Source of the DNA: Hufsiella ginkgonis
GTDB lineage: Bacteria > Bacteroidota > Bacteroidia > Sphingobacteriales > Sphingobacteriaceae
DNA length: 64,000 nucleotides
Assembly: GCF_009834915.1 (NCBI RefSeq)
Contig: NZ_WVHS01000002.1
Location: 682,001 to 746,000, forward strand
Direction: 5' to 3'
A model generated the notes under the pieces. That model was not told the DNA's origin. It worked only from the letters and a program-made list of their open reading frames with translations, and searched no databases. Positions 7,890-16,807 of the stretch are shown in pieces (within the stretch, counting starts at the first letter, position 1; the number at the start of each line of letters is the position of its first letter). The translations under genes and the position numbers were made by a program.

Positions 7890-10352
7890 TCAGTTCCGTT
7901 TAAGCTCCTTGTTCCTTCGGAGAATGGAAAGAAGAAAGCCCGCGACCATAATGATGGTGCCGCCCCAGAAAAGGTTGATGTACGGGAAAACGATGGCTTT
8001 CATAACGATCCATTTACGTTCCTGCACTTTTTTCTGGTATACCAACAGCTCAAGATTATTCTTATCGGGATTTATTTTCGTGAAACGCACCATTAAGCCG
8101 GCATCGTCGACCCGCCGGCCGAAATCCATCGGCTGGTTGCCACCCTTTAACAGGTACAGTGGCTCTGCCGGGTAGATTTTCTCCCCTGCGTGGACCTCCA
8201 GGTTCATTCCCACGGCAATATCGTTCGCCTCCAGCGGAATATCCTTAATGGTGGCGTTCTTGTTAACCGATACTACCACGATAAAACCGCCTTTATAGCG
8301 GACGGTGTCGCCAACGTTCACTTCGAACGTTAAAGGCTCCTGGTATTCCTCCGATTCCGTATGACCCTCGTGCTCCTGGTGATCAGCGATCTGCGGGGCG
8401 GCAGTGGCGTGCGTGTAAATATCGTGGGTCAGGTAATGCTTGGTGTCGGGCGATGATATCAGCCCCATCTTTTCGTTTTGCTGAGCATTAGGGTAAAGGT
8501 TAAACTCTTCCTCTATTTTGCCGTCTTTATCGAAAACCTTATAGTTTACCTTATAAAAGGTGTTGGGGTAGTCGGTGGTATCGCTTACATAAGTAACCGT
8601 ATACTTATCCATCTGCACAGGCTCGTCTTTGTAAAGCATGATATTTTCGCCGGACTTATTGGTCTTCTCAAAATCTTTCACGGGAATACCGGCGCCGCTG
8701 TTATTGATGGAGATCACTTTGTTTTTATACGCGGCCACCAGCGCTCCTACCAGGATCAGCCCGAAGCCAATATGCGCTACAGACGAACCCGCGAGCTTCC
8801 ATTTCCCCCTGATAGCCCCAAGCAGGATATCCCCGTTGGCAGCGATCGTGAAAAATGCCGCAAAAGAAAGAATGGCAAGCATCGGGTTGGAATATACCCC
8901 GGTTAGCAGCATGGCCCCAACGGTAAGCACAGCCGAAATCGCCGCGGTGATACCCAGTTTTTTATAAAACTTGCCGGGATCGCTGTTCTTGTACTTTAAA
9001 AACTGCGAAAGGCCCGACAGGATGGCGATCACCGTCGCGAAATTTGTTTGCCACTTATTGTAAGTTTCAATGGGCTCTTTGATGGTGAATTTCGTGCCGA
9101 ACATGGCGTTCACCACCGGTAAAGAAGTGGTACCGATCACCTGCAGGCAAGCCACTACCAGTACCAAAGAGCCTATGAATAACCAGAATTCCCTCGAATA
9201 GGTTTCTTCATCTTTCCTTGTGATGGGCAGCTGCTTCCACCTGCTCACCAGGAAATAGATCGCAAGCAGGCCAAACAGTACGATGTCGATCACCAGGTGC
9301 CAGAACATCCCGAGGTCGGTAAACGCGTGCACGGAAGTTTCTCCCAGGATGCCGCTCCGGGTGAGGAACGAGGCATACAACACCAGCACAAAGCTGATCA
9401 ATACCAGGAAAGTGGCCGTAAAGTAAGAATGGCCCGAGTTTTTATAAGCCAGCATCACGTGCATGGCGGCAATGAGCGTGATCCATGGAATGATGGAAGC
9501 GTTCTCAACCGGATCCCATGCCCAGAAGCCGCCGAAGTTTAACGCCTCGTAAGCCCAGAAAGAGCCCATAATAATGCCCGTTCCCAGGATCATGCAGGCA
9601 AAAAGCGCCCACGGGAACACCGGCTTCACCCATTCGCTAAACCTGCGCTGCCACAGTCCCGCTATCGCGTAAGCGAAAGGTACGATCATGGAAGCGAACC
9701 CGAGGAACAAAGTAGGCGGGTGAATGACCATCCAGTAATTCTGCAGCAGCGGGTTTAGCCCGTTACCATCCTGGATATAGGTAAGATAGTTGGCATAATT
9801 GGCCGGATCGGCAAACAATACCGGCGCCATTTCTTTCAGGTTTACCGCGTCTCTTAACAGGATGAACGGTGAACTGCCGATGCGTTCGCCGAATATTTCC
9901 ACGCCCAGCAGCATAGAGGCGAGCATTGCCTGCGAAACCATCACGATGGTCATCACCGGGCTTTCCCAGGTTTTCGCTTTCCACACCAGGATATTGGCAA
10001 GCACGGCCTGCCAGAACGTCCATAGCCAGAAGCTGCCCTCCTGCCCTTCCCAGAAACAGGAAACAATGTAATATACAGGCAGCGCCCTGGACGAATGCGC
10101 CCAGGCGTAGTGATACTCGAACAGGTGATTATAAATGATGTAGAACAGGCTGGCGCCGATGCCGATCACCGAAACGGTATTCAGCCAGGTGGCGATCCGC
10201 GCAATCCGCAGCCATGAGCCATCGGCGGTATCTTTTATCGTCGAAAAATAGTAGGAGATCGCAGCCAGCAACGCCGTACCAAACGAGAGAACTACGAAAA
10301 ACTGGCCGGCATGACCAGCGAACAGGTGCTCACCTGAGAATGTCTGATCCAT
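7890..10352 (-). CDS. ccsA: Cytochrome c biogenesis protein CcsA/CcmF type
   Basis: An 820-residue polytopic membrane protein. The heme-handling WWD-type motif is at NFGGFWAWDPVENAS (about residue 270), with conserved His around VIHPPTLFLG and the C-terminal soluble loop region before a last TM helix (about 790-815). It belongs to the CcmF/CcsA heme lyase superfamily, which ligates heme to CxxCH apocytochromes on the outer face of the inner membrane. It overlaps ccmE by 1 nt (TAATG). Clients in this window include the di-heme peroxidase at 38725. Confidence 0.94.
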   Translation of the reverse strand: MDQTFSGEHLFAGHAGQFFVVLSFGTALLAAISYYFSTIKDTADGSWLRIARIATWLNTVSVIGIGASLFYIIYNHLFEYHYAWAHSSRALPVYYIVSCFWEGQEGSFWLWTFWQAVLANILVWKAKTWESPVMTIVMVSQAMLASMLLGVEIFGERIGSSPFILLRDAVNLKEMAPVLFADPANYANYLTYIQDGNGLNPLLQNYWMVIHPPTLFLGFASMIVPFAYAIAGLWQRRFSEWVKPVFPWALFACMILGTGIIMGSFWAYEALNFGGFWAWDPVENASIIPWITLIAAMHVMLAYKNSGHSYFTATFLVLISFVLVLYASFLTRSGILGETSVHAFTDLGMFWHLVIDIVLFGLLAIYFLVSRWKQLPITRKDEETYSREFWLFIGSLVLVVACLQVIGTTSLPVVNAMFGTKFTIKEPIETYNKWQTNFATVIAILSGLSQFLKYKNSDPGKFYKKLGITAAISAVLTVGAMLLTGVYSNPMLAILSFAAFFTIAANGDILLGAIRGKWKLAGSSVAHIGFGLILVGALVAAYKNKVISINNSGAGIPVKDFEKTNKSGENIMLYKDEPVQMDKYTVTYVSDTTDYPNTFYKVNYKVFDKDGKIEEEFNLYPNAQQNEKMGLISSPDTKHYLTHDIYTHATAAPQIADHQEHEGHTESEEYQEPLTFEVNVGDTVRYKGGFIVVVSVNKNATIKDIPLEANDIAVGMNLEVHAGEKIYPAEPLYLLKGGNQPMDFGRRVDDAGLMVRFTKINPDKNNLELLVYQKKVQERKWIVMKAIVFPYINLFWGGTIIMVAGFLLSILRRNKELKRN

Positions 10353-10768
10353 TAAATACCAGATTTTACCGCAGAACTACCGTTCGCCTTTATTTCCACC
10401 TGGTCCTTGTTGTACTTGGAAGGACATTTCATGAGGATCCTGGAGGCATAAAAATTCTCTCCCGACATTTTACCGGTGATCACCAGTTGCTCCGATTTCT
10501 CGAAATCCTGGGGTTTTGTGCCGTTAAATATCACCTGGCACTCCTTGCCTTTGTTGTCTATCGCGTAAAACGCGAAGTAATTAGCATCCTTATGCGGATC
10601 GTACGTAAATTTCTTGCGCTTGTTCAGGTGGCTTACCACCACCAGCTCAGACTGCTTTTCCTGTGCTTCGCTGAAATTACCATAAGTGCTGGTGTCGGCG
10701 TAAATGCTGATGATTACCCCGATGGAGATGGCGATAATGATCAGGCCTATAATGGAAGTTTTCTTCAT
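10352..10768 (-). CDS. ccmE: Heme chaperone CcmE with CxxxY heme-binding motif
   Basis: A 138-residue protein: an N-terminal TM anchor (residues 4-22) and an OB-fold domain with the typical QLVITGKMSGENFYASRIL strand. CcmE carries heme covalently between CcmC and the CcmF lyase. The usual heme-linking His of HxxxY is absent; the aligned position reads KCPSKYNKD, with Cys115 and Tyr119, a CxxxY variant known from some sulfate reducers and archaea. It is translationally coupled to the downstream lyase gene. The replacement sits inside an otherwise normal protein, so it is unlikely to be an error. Confidence 0.92.
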   Translation of the reverse strand: MKKTSIIGLIIIAISIGVIISIYADTSTYGNFSEAQEKQSELVVVSHLNKRKKFTYDPHKDANYFAFYAIDNKGKECQVIFNGTKPQDFEKSEQLVITGKMSGENFYASRILMKCPSKYNKDQVEIKANGSSAVKSGI

Positions 10769-10805
10769 TGTACTGTTTACTAAAATCGAAACGATCTTTG
10801 GAGCG

Positions 10806-10813
10806 CAAAATTA
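10806..10813 (-). promoter_or_regulatory. Bacteroidota -7 element before ccmE
   Basis: The minus strand reads TAATTTTG, matching TAnnTTTG, 37 nt before the ccmE ATG. It would drive ccmE-ccsA-DUF2520. No clear -33 box is visible. Confidence 0.45.
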
Positions 10814-10929
10814 CGAAAACATGAACTTTCGCGAGACTTTTACAATAGAAGAGGATTATTAAGAATCAATCTAAATACCTGTATGTTAAACGCCAGATGC
10901 CGGACGTCTTCCAGGAGCGGCGTTTCACA

Positions 10930-10959
10930 CAAAACGCCCGGATCTCTCCAGGCGTTTTG
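10930..10959 (-). terminator. Hairpin terminator after the glutamate dehydrogenase gene
   Basis: CAAAACGCC (10930-10938) pairs perfectly with GGCGTTTTG (10951-10959), and the interior GGA/TCC extends the stem around a 4-nt loop. It lies 42 nt past the gdh stop (11001) and before the ccmE promoter, where a terminator is expected; on the minus strand T-rich sequence forms the 3' arm. Confidence 0.7.
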
Positions 10960-11000
10960 CAGTACGTACGACGTCGAACGTTTTACGTCAAACCTATTAT

Positions 11001-12431
11001 TTACGGCCAGATCCCCATATTCATATACGAAACCGCCACTTTATCGATCGAGCCGACAAAAGCGGCAGTCCTCAGGCTATCGATCTTCGGGTTTTGCATC
11101 TTGATCTCGCGGATCTCGTGGTACGAGCGGATCATGGTATCTTCGAGACCGGAGTTCACCAGCTCAAGTTCTGAGGCGCCTTTAATGATCATTTTCCGCT
11201 CCGCAGCGCCCAGGGTAGCGCCCGTCATGGCTTCGAGGGTATTTACCAGGTTGAGGTTGGCATTTTCTTCGTAGCGTTTATCCATACGGCCGAAGGCCAC
11301 GTGCGAGAGGTTTTTAAGCCACTCGAAATAAGAAACCGTTACCCCGCCGGCATTGCAATACATATCGGGAATAATAATTCCGCCGCGTTCCAGGAATGCC
11401 GCTGCGGCCTGCGGAGAAGTAGGCCCGTTGGCGCCTTCGGCGATCACTTTTGCCTTGATGCGGCCGATGTTTGCTTCTGTCACCTGGTTTTCGAGCGCTG
11501 CCGGAACCAGGATATCGCATTCCTGCTCCAATCCTTCTGCGGGGTTCTTAAACTCCTGGGTGGCTCCGTTAAACCCGAGGATCGAGCCTGTTTGTTTCCG
11601 GTGGTTCATTACCGCTTCAAAGTCGAGGCCGTCGGGGTTGTACAATGCACCGTCATATTCGCAAAGGCCAACTACCGTAGCGCCGTATTCGGTAAGGTAT
11701 TTTGCAGAATGGTAACCTACATTACCCAATCCCTGCACGATCACCTTCTTGCCTTCGAGGCCGGCGGTTAAGCCCAGCGGTTTCATATCTTCGGCAACGC
11801 TTACGCATTCGCGGACGGCAATGGCTACCCCGCGGCCGGTTGCCTCGCGTCGTCCCGCAATCCCGTGCAGGGCGATCGGTTTCCCGGTTACGCAACCCAT
11901 CGCGTCGAGCTGACCCGGATTCATGGTATAATAGGTGTCTGCGATCCAGCTCATTTCGCGTTCGCCGGAGCCATAATCAGGCGCAGGGACGTCGATGCCG
12001 GGGCCGATAAAGTTCTTTTTGATAAGTTCTACCGTGTAACGGCGGGTAATGGTCTCCAGTTCGGCAACGGTGTAGTTTTTCGGGTTGATCTTTATCCCGC
12101 CTTTCGCACCGCCAAACGGCACATTTACGATCGCGCATTTATACGTCATCAGCGCCGCGAGCGCCATTACTTCATCTTCGTTCACCATGTCGCTGTAGCG
12201 GATACCGCCTTTGGTGGGCGACATGTGGTGGGAATGCTCCACGCGCCATGCATGGATCACTTCAAAACTATTGCCTTTACGGATGGGGAACTGGAAACGG
12301 TATACACTGTTACAGGTTTTAATCTGGTCGAGCAAACCCTGCGGATGCTTGGTAAACTGCGCCGCGTGATCAAAGAACTGGCATACGTCGGCGAAAAAGT
12401 GAGTATCGTCAACAACAAGAGAATTGTTCAT
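11001..12431 (-). CDS. gdhA: Glu/Leu/Phe/Val dehydrogenase (glutamate dehydrogenase)
   Basis: A 476-residue enzyme with the catalytic-Lys region [16 protein letters not shown] (about 108-123) and the Rossmann nucleotide site [17 protein letters not shown] (about 230-246). It interconverts glutamate and 2-oxoglutarate plus ammonium. The substrate-binding segment [12 protein letters not shown] is intact. A monocistronic layout is likely: a hairpin follows it, and 154 nt separate it from the ccmD-like gene upstream. It physically separates two groups of cytochrome c maturation genes with no evident functional link. Confidence 0.95.
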   Translation of the reverse strand: MNNSLVVDDTHFFADVCQFFDHAAQFTKHPQGLLDQIKTCNSVYRFQFPIRKGNSFEVIHAWRVEHSHHMSPTKGGIRYSDMVNEDEVMALAALMTYKCAIVNVPFGGAKGGIKINPKNYTVAELETITRRYTVELIKKNFIGPGIDVPAPDYGSGEREMSWIADTYYTMNPGQLDAMGCVTGKPIALHGIAGRREATGRGVAIAVRECVSVAEDMKPLGLTAGLEGKKVIVQGLGNVGYHSAKYLTEYGATVVGLCEYDGALYNPDGLDFEAVMNHRKQTGSILGFNGATQEFKNPAEGLEQECDILVPAALENQVTEANIGRIKAKVIAEGANGPTSPQAAAAFLERGGIIIPDMYCNAGGVTVSYFEWLKNLSHVAFGRMDKRYEENANLNLVNTLEAMTGATLGAAERKMIIKGASELELVNSGLEDTMIRSYHEIREIKMQNPKIDSLRTAAFVGSIDKVAVSYMNMGIWP

Positions 12432-12585
12432 AATGTAAATTTTATACAGGAATAATTGGTTAGTGGTGCAAAGTTGTGGTAAAATTATTTAATCTTCCAA
12501 CCCTGCTCATCCTTAGTGTACCGCGAACACCAATTTAATAACCATTAAAAAACATGTTTAGAACACGTAAGCGCCGGTTTTGATT

Positions 12586-12792
12586 TTAATTATTCCGCTC
12601 AATTTTTTTTAATCTTTTGTCGATGCTGAAAAGATAAACGGCAATTCCGGCAAAGACGATGGCGATGGTGGCTACTACCACGTAGATCATTCCCGATTGC
12701 CGCATGTCAAACGCCATGGTGCTGTCGTCGCCCGCGGCGAAAGCGGTAACAGATAGTAAACAAAGGAACAATACCAGTTTTAGGATTCTCAT
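12586..12792 (-). CDS. CcmD-like small membrane protein
   Basis: A 68-residue protein with a signal-like first helix (MRILKLVLFLCLLSVTAFAA), a short periplasmic loop and a second TM helix (about 35-57, YVVVATIAIVFAGIAVYLFS) ending in the basic tail DKRLKKIERNN. CcmD proteins stabilise the CcmABC heme-handling complex and release holo-CcmE. It overlaps the ccmC stop by 4 nt, which supports the assignment more than sequence similarity does, since such proteins are short and divergent. Confidence 0.75.
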   Translation of the reverse strand: MRILKLVLFLCLLSVTAFAAGDDSTMAFDMRQSGMIYVVVATIAIVFAGIAVYLFSIDKRLKKIERNN

Positions 12793-13466
12793 AGGTTTTC
12801 GTCAAGTCTTTTTCTTTCAATTAAACGTATGCGGTACCGAAGGGTAGCGATCCACACGCCGATGAGCGCCCATCCGATAAACGACGGGTACAATACCAGC
12901 CGCATCATACTGTCGAGATCGTATTTGCCGAATGCGGGGTTTCCACCGTTGCCGGGATGCAGCGAATCGCCCATCCGCGGAAGCACAAAAACCATCACCA
13001 CCAGGATGGGGTAGGCAAAAATGTTGTAAACGGCCGATATCTTAGCCCGTTTCTGCTCCTCTTCTACCGAGTTGCGCAGCACAAGATAAGCGCAGTACAC
13101 CAGGAAGGCGATGGCTGCGCAGAGCTGCTTAATGTCGTTATTCCAGGGCGTTCCCCAGGTGTAATTGGCCCACATCATGCCTGTCCCGAGACCGAGGATA
13201 TAAAATACGATGCCTACATTCACGCTTTCTACGGCAACCAGGTCGAAATCATCGTCGGGCTGTACCAGGTAGCGGATGCTGTAAAATACCGAGATCGAAA
13301 ACAGCACGATCATGGCCATCCATAGCGGTACGTGGAAATACAGGTTCCTGATAGTTTCCCGGAGGATGGGCAATTCGGGTACCGGCACTAAAAAACCGCC
13401 AACGATGCTGTAAAGCACCAATACTACACCTAAATATTTCCACCAGGATTTATATATGAAGCTCAT
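12789..13466 (-). CDS. ccmC: Heme-handling protein CcmC
   Basis: A 225-residue integral membrane protein with about six TM helices and the heme-binding tryptophan-rich motif GMMWANYTWGTPWNND (about 118-133), flanked by conserved His residues. CcmC loads heme onto CcmE. It is between ccmB and the ccmD-like gene in a compact minus-strand operon. The ATPase subunit CcmA is not encoded next to it. Confidence 0.93.
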   Translation of the reverse strand: MSFIYKSWWKYLGVVLVLYSIVGGFLVPVPELPILRETIRNLYFHVPLWMAMIVLFSISVFYSIRYLVQPDDDFDLVAVESVNVGIVFYILGLGTGMMWANYTWGTPWNNDIKQLCAAIAFLVYCAYLVLRNSVEEEQKRAKISAVYNIFAYPILVVMVFVLPRMGDSLHPGNGGNPAFGKYDLDSMMRLVLYPSFIGWALIGVWIATLRYRIRLIERKRLDENL

Positions 13467-13529
13467 TCGGGGATAAAGGTAATATTAATCGGGATTTTGG
13501 GGAATAGTAATGGAGAATACTCCCTCTCC

Positions 13530-14189
13530 TTATTCCTTCCACAAGAACGGAAACAGCATCACTGATACCGTAACCACGATCAGGTTAATGAGTGCGAGCA
13601 CACCGATCTCATCATAGCTAACACTGCGGTCGAGCCCGTCCATGGCATTTTTGGATAGCCTGATCAGCAGCAGCAGCAGCGGAATGATCACCGGGAAGCT
13701 GAGTATGGCCATTAAGGTGCCGCTGTTCCCGGCGCGCGAAGCGATGGCCGACACCATAGTAAATACCGAGGAAAAACTGACGCTGCCAATTACCACGGCC
13801 AGGAAATAGAATAGCGGATCGCCTACTTCGTTGCTGAACACCACGCTGTATACTACCAGGGCGACGATCGAAAGCCCCAGCATGAGCCCGGCATTGTAAA
13901 TGATCTTGGAAAGAATGACGGCGCGCGGCGACGCGATAGTATAATAATAAAGCTGCCTGCCCTTGCTCTCCTGTGCAAAGCTTTTAGAAATGGCGTTGAT
14001 AGAGGCAAACAACAGGATGATCCAGAAAAGCGCGTTCCATACCACCGGGTCTATCCGGATAAAGGACAGGTAACATACAAACACCGTGGACACCACGTAT
14101 AAAATCACCCCGTTAAGGGCATATTTCGAACGCCATTCGAGGAGTACCTCTTTGCGAAGAAGGGTTTTAATCTGGGAGAGCTCTGACAT
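13530..14189 (-). CDS. ccmB: Heme exporter/CcmABC permease CcmB
   Basis: A 219-residue permease with six predicted TM helices and the CcmB N-terminus (LLRKEVLLEWRSKYALNG) and FAQESKGRQLYYY cytosolic loop. With CcmA and CcmC it forms the complex that releases heme-loaded CcmE. Promoter-distal ccmC and ccmD follow on the same strand after 63 nt. The family length is normal. Confidence 0.93.
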   Translation of the reverse strand: MSELSQIKTLLRKEVLLEWRSKYALNGVILYVVSTVFVCYLSFIRIDPVVWNALFWIILLFASINAISKSFAQESKGRQLYYYTIASPRAVILSKIIYNAGLMLGLSIVALVVYSVVFSNEVGDPLFYFLAVVIGSVSFSSVFTMVSAIASRAGNSGTLMAILSFPVIIPLLLLLIRLSKNAMDGLDRSVSYDEIGVLALINLIVVTVSVMLFPFLWKE

Positions 14190-14199
14190 GGCATTGCGG

Positions 14200-14619
14200 C
14201 TATACCACTTCGATATCGGCTTTACGGTCTTTTCTTCCCATCGCGATCATCAGTACGGCGCCCACGATCATCACGAACCACCCAGTCCAGCGGTACCTGA
14301 TCAGCTTTGCGGCCGCTGCAGCCAGTTTTTTTAACGGGATGAAGCTGAAGGAGCTGTTCACCTTAAAATAAACGGCCACCAGGGTAAACAGGATGATCAC
14401 CAGCAGGGCCCATCCGCAAAAGCGGAGAAAACCGGGCCGTTTGAATAATGCAGCCAGGAAGCCCAGGATAGCGAGAGTAAACACCAGCGAGGCCAATACG
14501 GTATCGATATCCAGGTAATTCCAGGTACCCACGATGGGCACGTGCAGCATCGGGCTCAGCGCACCGACGATCACCAGGATCGATCCTAAAAATCCGAGGT
14601 AGTTCTTCAGGGTCATCAT
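14200..14619 (-). CDS. Four-TM membrane protein of unknown function
   Basis: 139 residues with four hydrophobic helices (about 8-27, 40-59, 68-86 and 113-129) and a basic C-terminus (GRKDRKADIEVV). I do not recognise the family. It ends 10 nt before ccmB, so it may be co-transcribed with the cytochrome maturation genes, but nothing in the sequence links it to heme. Confidence 0.7.
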   Translation of the reverse strand: MMTLKNYLGFLGSILVIVGALSPMLHVPIVGTWNYLDIDTVLASLVFTLAILGFLAALFKRPGFLRFCGWALLVIILFTLVAVYFKVNSSFSFIPLKKLAAAAAKLIRYRWTGWFVMIVGAVLMIAMGRKDRKADIEVV

Positions 14620-14653
14620 ATTGGGGGATTAAAATAATATAATTAGCTGCGTA

Positions 14654-15004
14654 TCAGCTTCTTCGTATGTTCAATTCCATCTTGTCGGCGAAATGAAGGC
14701 AATAGTCCCTAAGGTCTTCGATAACCGCGGTCTCGAGCGGCTGGTTACCCGCAGCCCGCAAAAAACTATCGCCCATGGTCAGCAAAGTCTGGTAGAAAAA
14801 AAGCTTCATTTCATCAAGCGGCATCTCTTTGGTCCAGATATTGGTATTCAGCGTGTTGCCATAATTATGGTCCCATACCGAAAGCATGATCGCTTTTACC
14901 GGTACTACATCTTTGTTATCAGAATCGGTTGCCTCCCAGTAAATATTCTCGGGGACGTTATTTTCGTCGAGCTCGACTTTGATGTTTATTTCTTCTTTTC
15001 TCAT
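14654..15004 (-). CDS. gldC: Gliding motility protein GldC
   Basis: A 116-residue soluble protein starting MRKEEINIKVELDENNVPE and containing IYWEATDSDN, VPVKAIMLSVWD and a helical C-terminal half, matching GldC of Bacteroidota. GldC is linked to gliding motility and type IX secretion in Flavobacterium but is also found in non-gliding relatives. No other gld or por gene is nearby. The whole family length is present. Confidence 0.88.
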   Translation of the reverse strand: MRKEEINIKVELDENNVPENIYWEATDSDNKDVVPVKAIMLSVWDHNYGNTLNTNIWTKEMPLDEMKLFFYQTLLTMGDSFLRAAGNQPLETAVIEDLRDYCLHFADKMELNIRRS

Positions 15005-15039
15005 TGATCGGACATTTCTGCCGCAAAAGTATCTATTAT

Positions 15040-15294
15040 TTAAATTTTACTGATGATCAGCATCAAAACTGCCACAAAGATGACGAATGCCAGCTGCAAT
15101 AGCCATAGCTTTTTAAGATTGGCATGTGGCAGCGCCAGGCGGAATACCAGGTCGGTAACGAAAAAAATAAATGCCAGGAAGAGAAACGCCGTCCGCATCA
15201 GTCCTTTCACATTGCCGGCACCTAAAAAAGAATACAGGCCCAGCGCCAGGCAGGCTGCTACCAGCAGGTTAAGCAGGGTCAGTTTATACTTCAT
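15040..15294 (-). CDS. Small three-TM membrane protein
   Basis: 84 residues with three hydrophobic segments (about 5-24, 32-52, 63-82). Not recognised. It begins 2 nt after the helicase stop and is followed by gldC, so it is likely carried on the same transcript as the helicase. Confidence 0.65.
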   Translation of the reverse strand: MKYKLTLLNLLVAACLALGLYSFLGAGNVKGLMRTAFLFLAFIFFVTDLVFRLALPHANLKKLWLLQLAFVIFVAVLMLIISKI

Positions 15295-15296
15295 CG

Positions 15297-16655
15297 CTAT
15301 TTCGTACGACTTGGCTTGTCGAACCGCTTTCCCTTTTTCTTAACGGAGGATGCTCCGGGCGTCGCCGCGCCTTTTTTAGGGGCGGTCGATTTGTGGGCGT
15401 TTGTGCCCGGTTTCCCTTTCTTCTCGTGGAAAGCTCCTTTGAAGTCAGGATTTTCCTTTCTTTTTTGCAAGTCGATCTCTTTGTTGATCGCTTGGCGTTC
15501 GTCATACGGCGTTTCGTCCACAAATACCTCCGGCGGCAGCGGCAGCAGCCGGATGGGTTGCCTGATCAGTTTCTCGATCTTGCGCACATAATACTCTTCG
15601 GCAATATTGGCGAAGGTGATCGCTTCTCCAACGTGCTCGGCCCTGCCCGTCCTGCCGATGCGGTGTACGTAGTCTTCGGTAATAATGGGCACATCGAAAT
15701 TGATCACGTGGCTCACCTGGCTAACGTCTAACCCGCGCGAGGCCACATCAGTGGCTACGAGGAAACGGATGGAGCCTTCTTTAAACGCGGTGATGGAGTT
15801 GATACGCGTATTTTGCCCTTTATTGGCATGGATCACACGCACCGCTTCCTCCCCGTACCGCCGCTGCAGGAAGTGGAAAATATTGTCGGCCACCGTTTTT
15901 GTCTTACAGAAAACGATCAGCCGGTTAAAGTGCGCATCGTCTTTGAGCAGGTGCTGGAGCAGGTTCAGCTTGGTCTTTAAATTAGGCACATGATAAAGCG
16001 CCTGGCTGATGGTATGTGCCGGGGTTGCCTGGGGGGCGACCTCCACAATAGCGGGGAATTTTAAAAAGTCGCCCGAGATCTTATGCACCAGCTCGCTCAT
16101 GGTAGCGGAAAACAGCAGGTTTTGCCTTTTTCTTGGCACCACTTCCAGTATCCGGTGGAGGGAGCCGATAAAGCCCATGTCCATCATCTTATCTGCTTCG
16201 TCCATCACCAGCAACTGGAGCTGTTTGGTAACGATGTGGCCGGCCAGGTAGAGGTCCAGGAATCGCCCCGGGGTGGCCACCAGGATGTCAACTCCTTCTT
16301 CCAGCTTTGCGATCTGTGTTTTCGGGCCAAGCCCCCCATAGATCACTTGTGTACGCAGATCGGTATATTTCGCAAAAAGCTTAATATTTTCCTCAATTTG
16401 CATAGCAAGCTCGCGGGTTGGCGAAAGGATGAGTGCGCGCGGGTCGTTTCCTATGGCATATTTCAGCTTCATCAGCATCGGCAGTACGTAAGCCGCCGTT
16501 TTGCCGGTCCCCGTTTGCGCGATCCCCATCATGTCCTGGCCCGCGAGTATTGGCGCGATCGCTTTTAGCTGAATGGGCGTGGGCTCCGTAAAACCGGCTT
16601 CCGCTACCGCATTCAGGATCTGGCGGTTTAGTTTAAAATCTTCGAATGAAGGCAT
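15297..16655 (-). CDS. DEAD-box RNA helicase (RhlE type)
   Basis: The start is set at ATG 16655 (MPSFEDFKL), which puts the Q motif (GFTEPTPIQ) at its usual place; an upstream in-frame start adds non-family residues. 452 residues: Walker A AQTGTGKT (about 46-53), VLVATPGR-type motif, DEAD box MDEADKM, SAT motif, and C-terminal HRIGRTGR. A Lys-rich tail (about 380-452) is typical of RhlE-like helicases acting in ribosome assembly or RNA decay, often under cold stress. It diverges from the satD gene across a 152-bp region. Confidence 0.93.
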   Translation of the reverse strand: MPSFEDFKLNRQILNAVAEAGFTEPTPIQLKAIAPILAGQDMMGIAQTGTGKTAAYVLPMLMKLKYAIGNDPRALILSPTRELAMQIEENIKLFAKYTDLRTQVIYGGLGPKTQIAKLEEGVDILVATPGRFLDLYLAGHIVTKQLQLLVMDEADKMMDMGFIGSLHRILEVVPRKRQNLLFSATMSELVHKISGDFLKFPAIVEVAPQATPAHTISQALYHVPNLKTKLNLLQHLLKDDAHFNRLIVFCKTKTVADNIFHFLQRRYGEEAVRVIHANKGQNTRINSITAFKEGSIRFLVATDVASRGLDVSQVSHVINFDVPIITEDYVHRIGRTGRAEHVGEAITFANIAEEYYVRKIEKLIRQPIRLLPLPPEVFVDETPYDERQAINKEIDLQKRKENPDFKGAFHEKKGKPGTNAHKSTAPKKGAATPGASSVKKKGKRFDKPSRTK

Positions 16656-16712
16656 GCGGTAAAGGTACGGAATTCGACGGACGTCCGGCGGCCAACGGAC
16701 AAATGCCATGGT

Positions 16713-16790
16713 TATAACCATATAAGGTTATACAAACATATTATAACCATTTAAGGTTATACTTTTTAAATATAACTTGTAATGGTTATA
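16713..16790 (+). promoter_or_regulatory. Three phased 20-bp palindromic operators upstream of satD
   Basis: Three 20-bp sites of form TATAACC-N6-GGTTATA start at 16713, 16742 and 16771, exactly 29 bp apart: TATAACCATATAAGGTTATA, TATAACCATTTAAGGTTATA and TATAACTTGTAATGGTTATA (one mismatched arm base). An extra GGTTATA half-site overlaps the first copy, giving the perfect palindrome ATGGTTATAACCAT at 16708-16721. The last copy covers the -7 promoter box, so binding would repress satD. The binding protein is unknown; SatD itself has a C-terminal HTH and is a candidate. Confidence 0.85.
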
Positions 16791-16794
16791 TTTG
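16787..16794 (+). promoter_or_regulatory. Bacteroidota -7 element for satD
   Basis: TATATTTG matches TAnnTTTG, 13 nt before the satD ATG, and overlaps the right arm of the third palindrome. The -33 position is a T-run without a clear TTTG. Confidence 0.55.
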
Positions 16795-16807
16795 TACTTT
16801 ATTCTCT

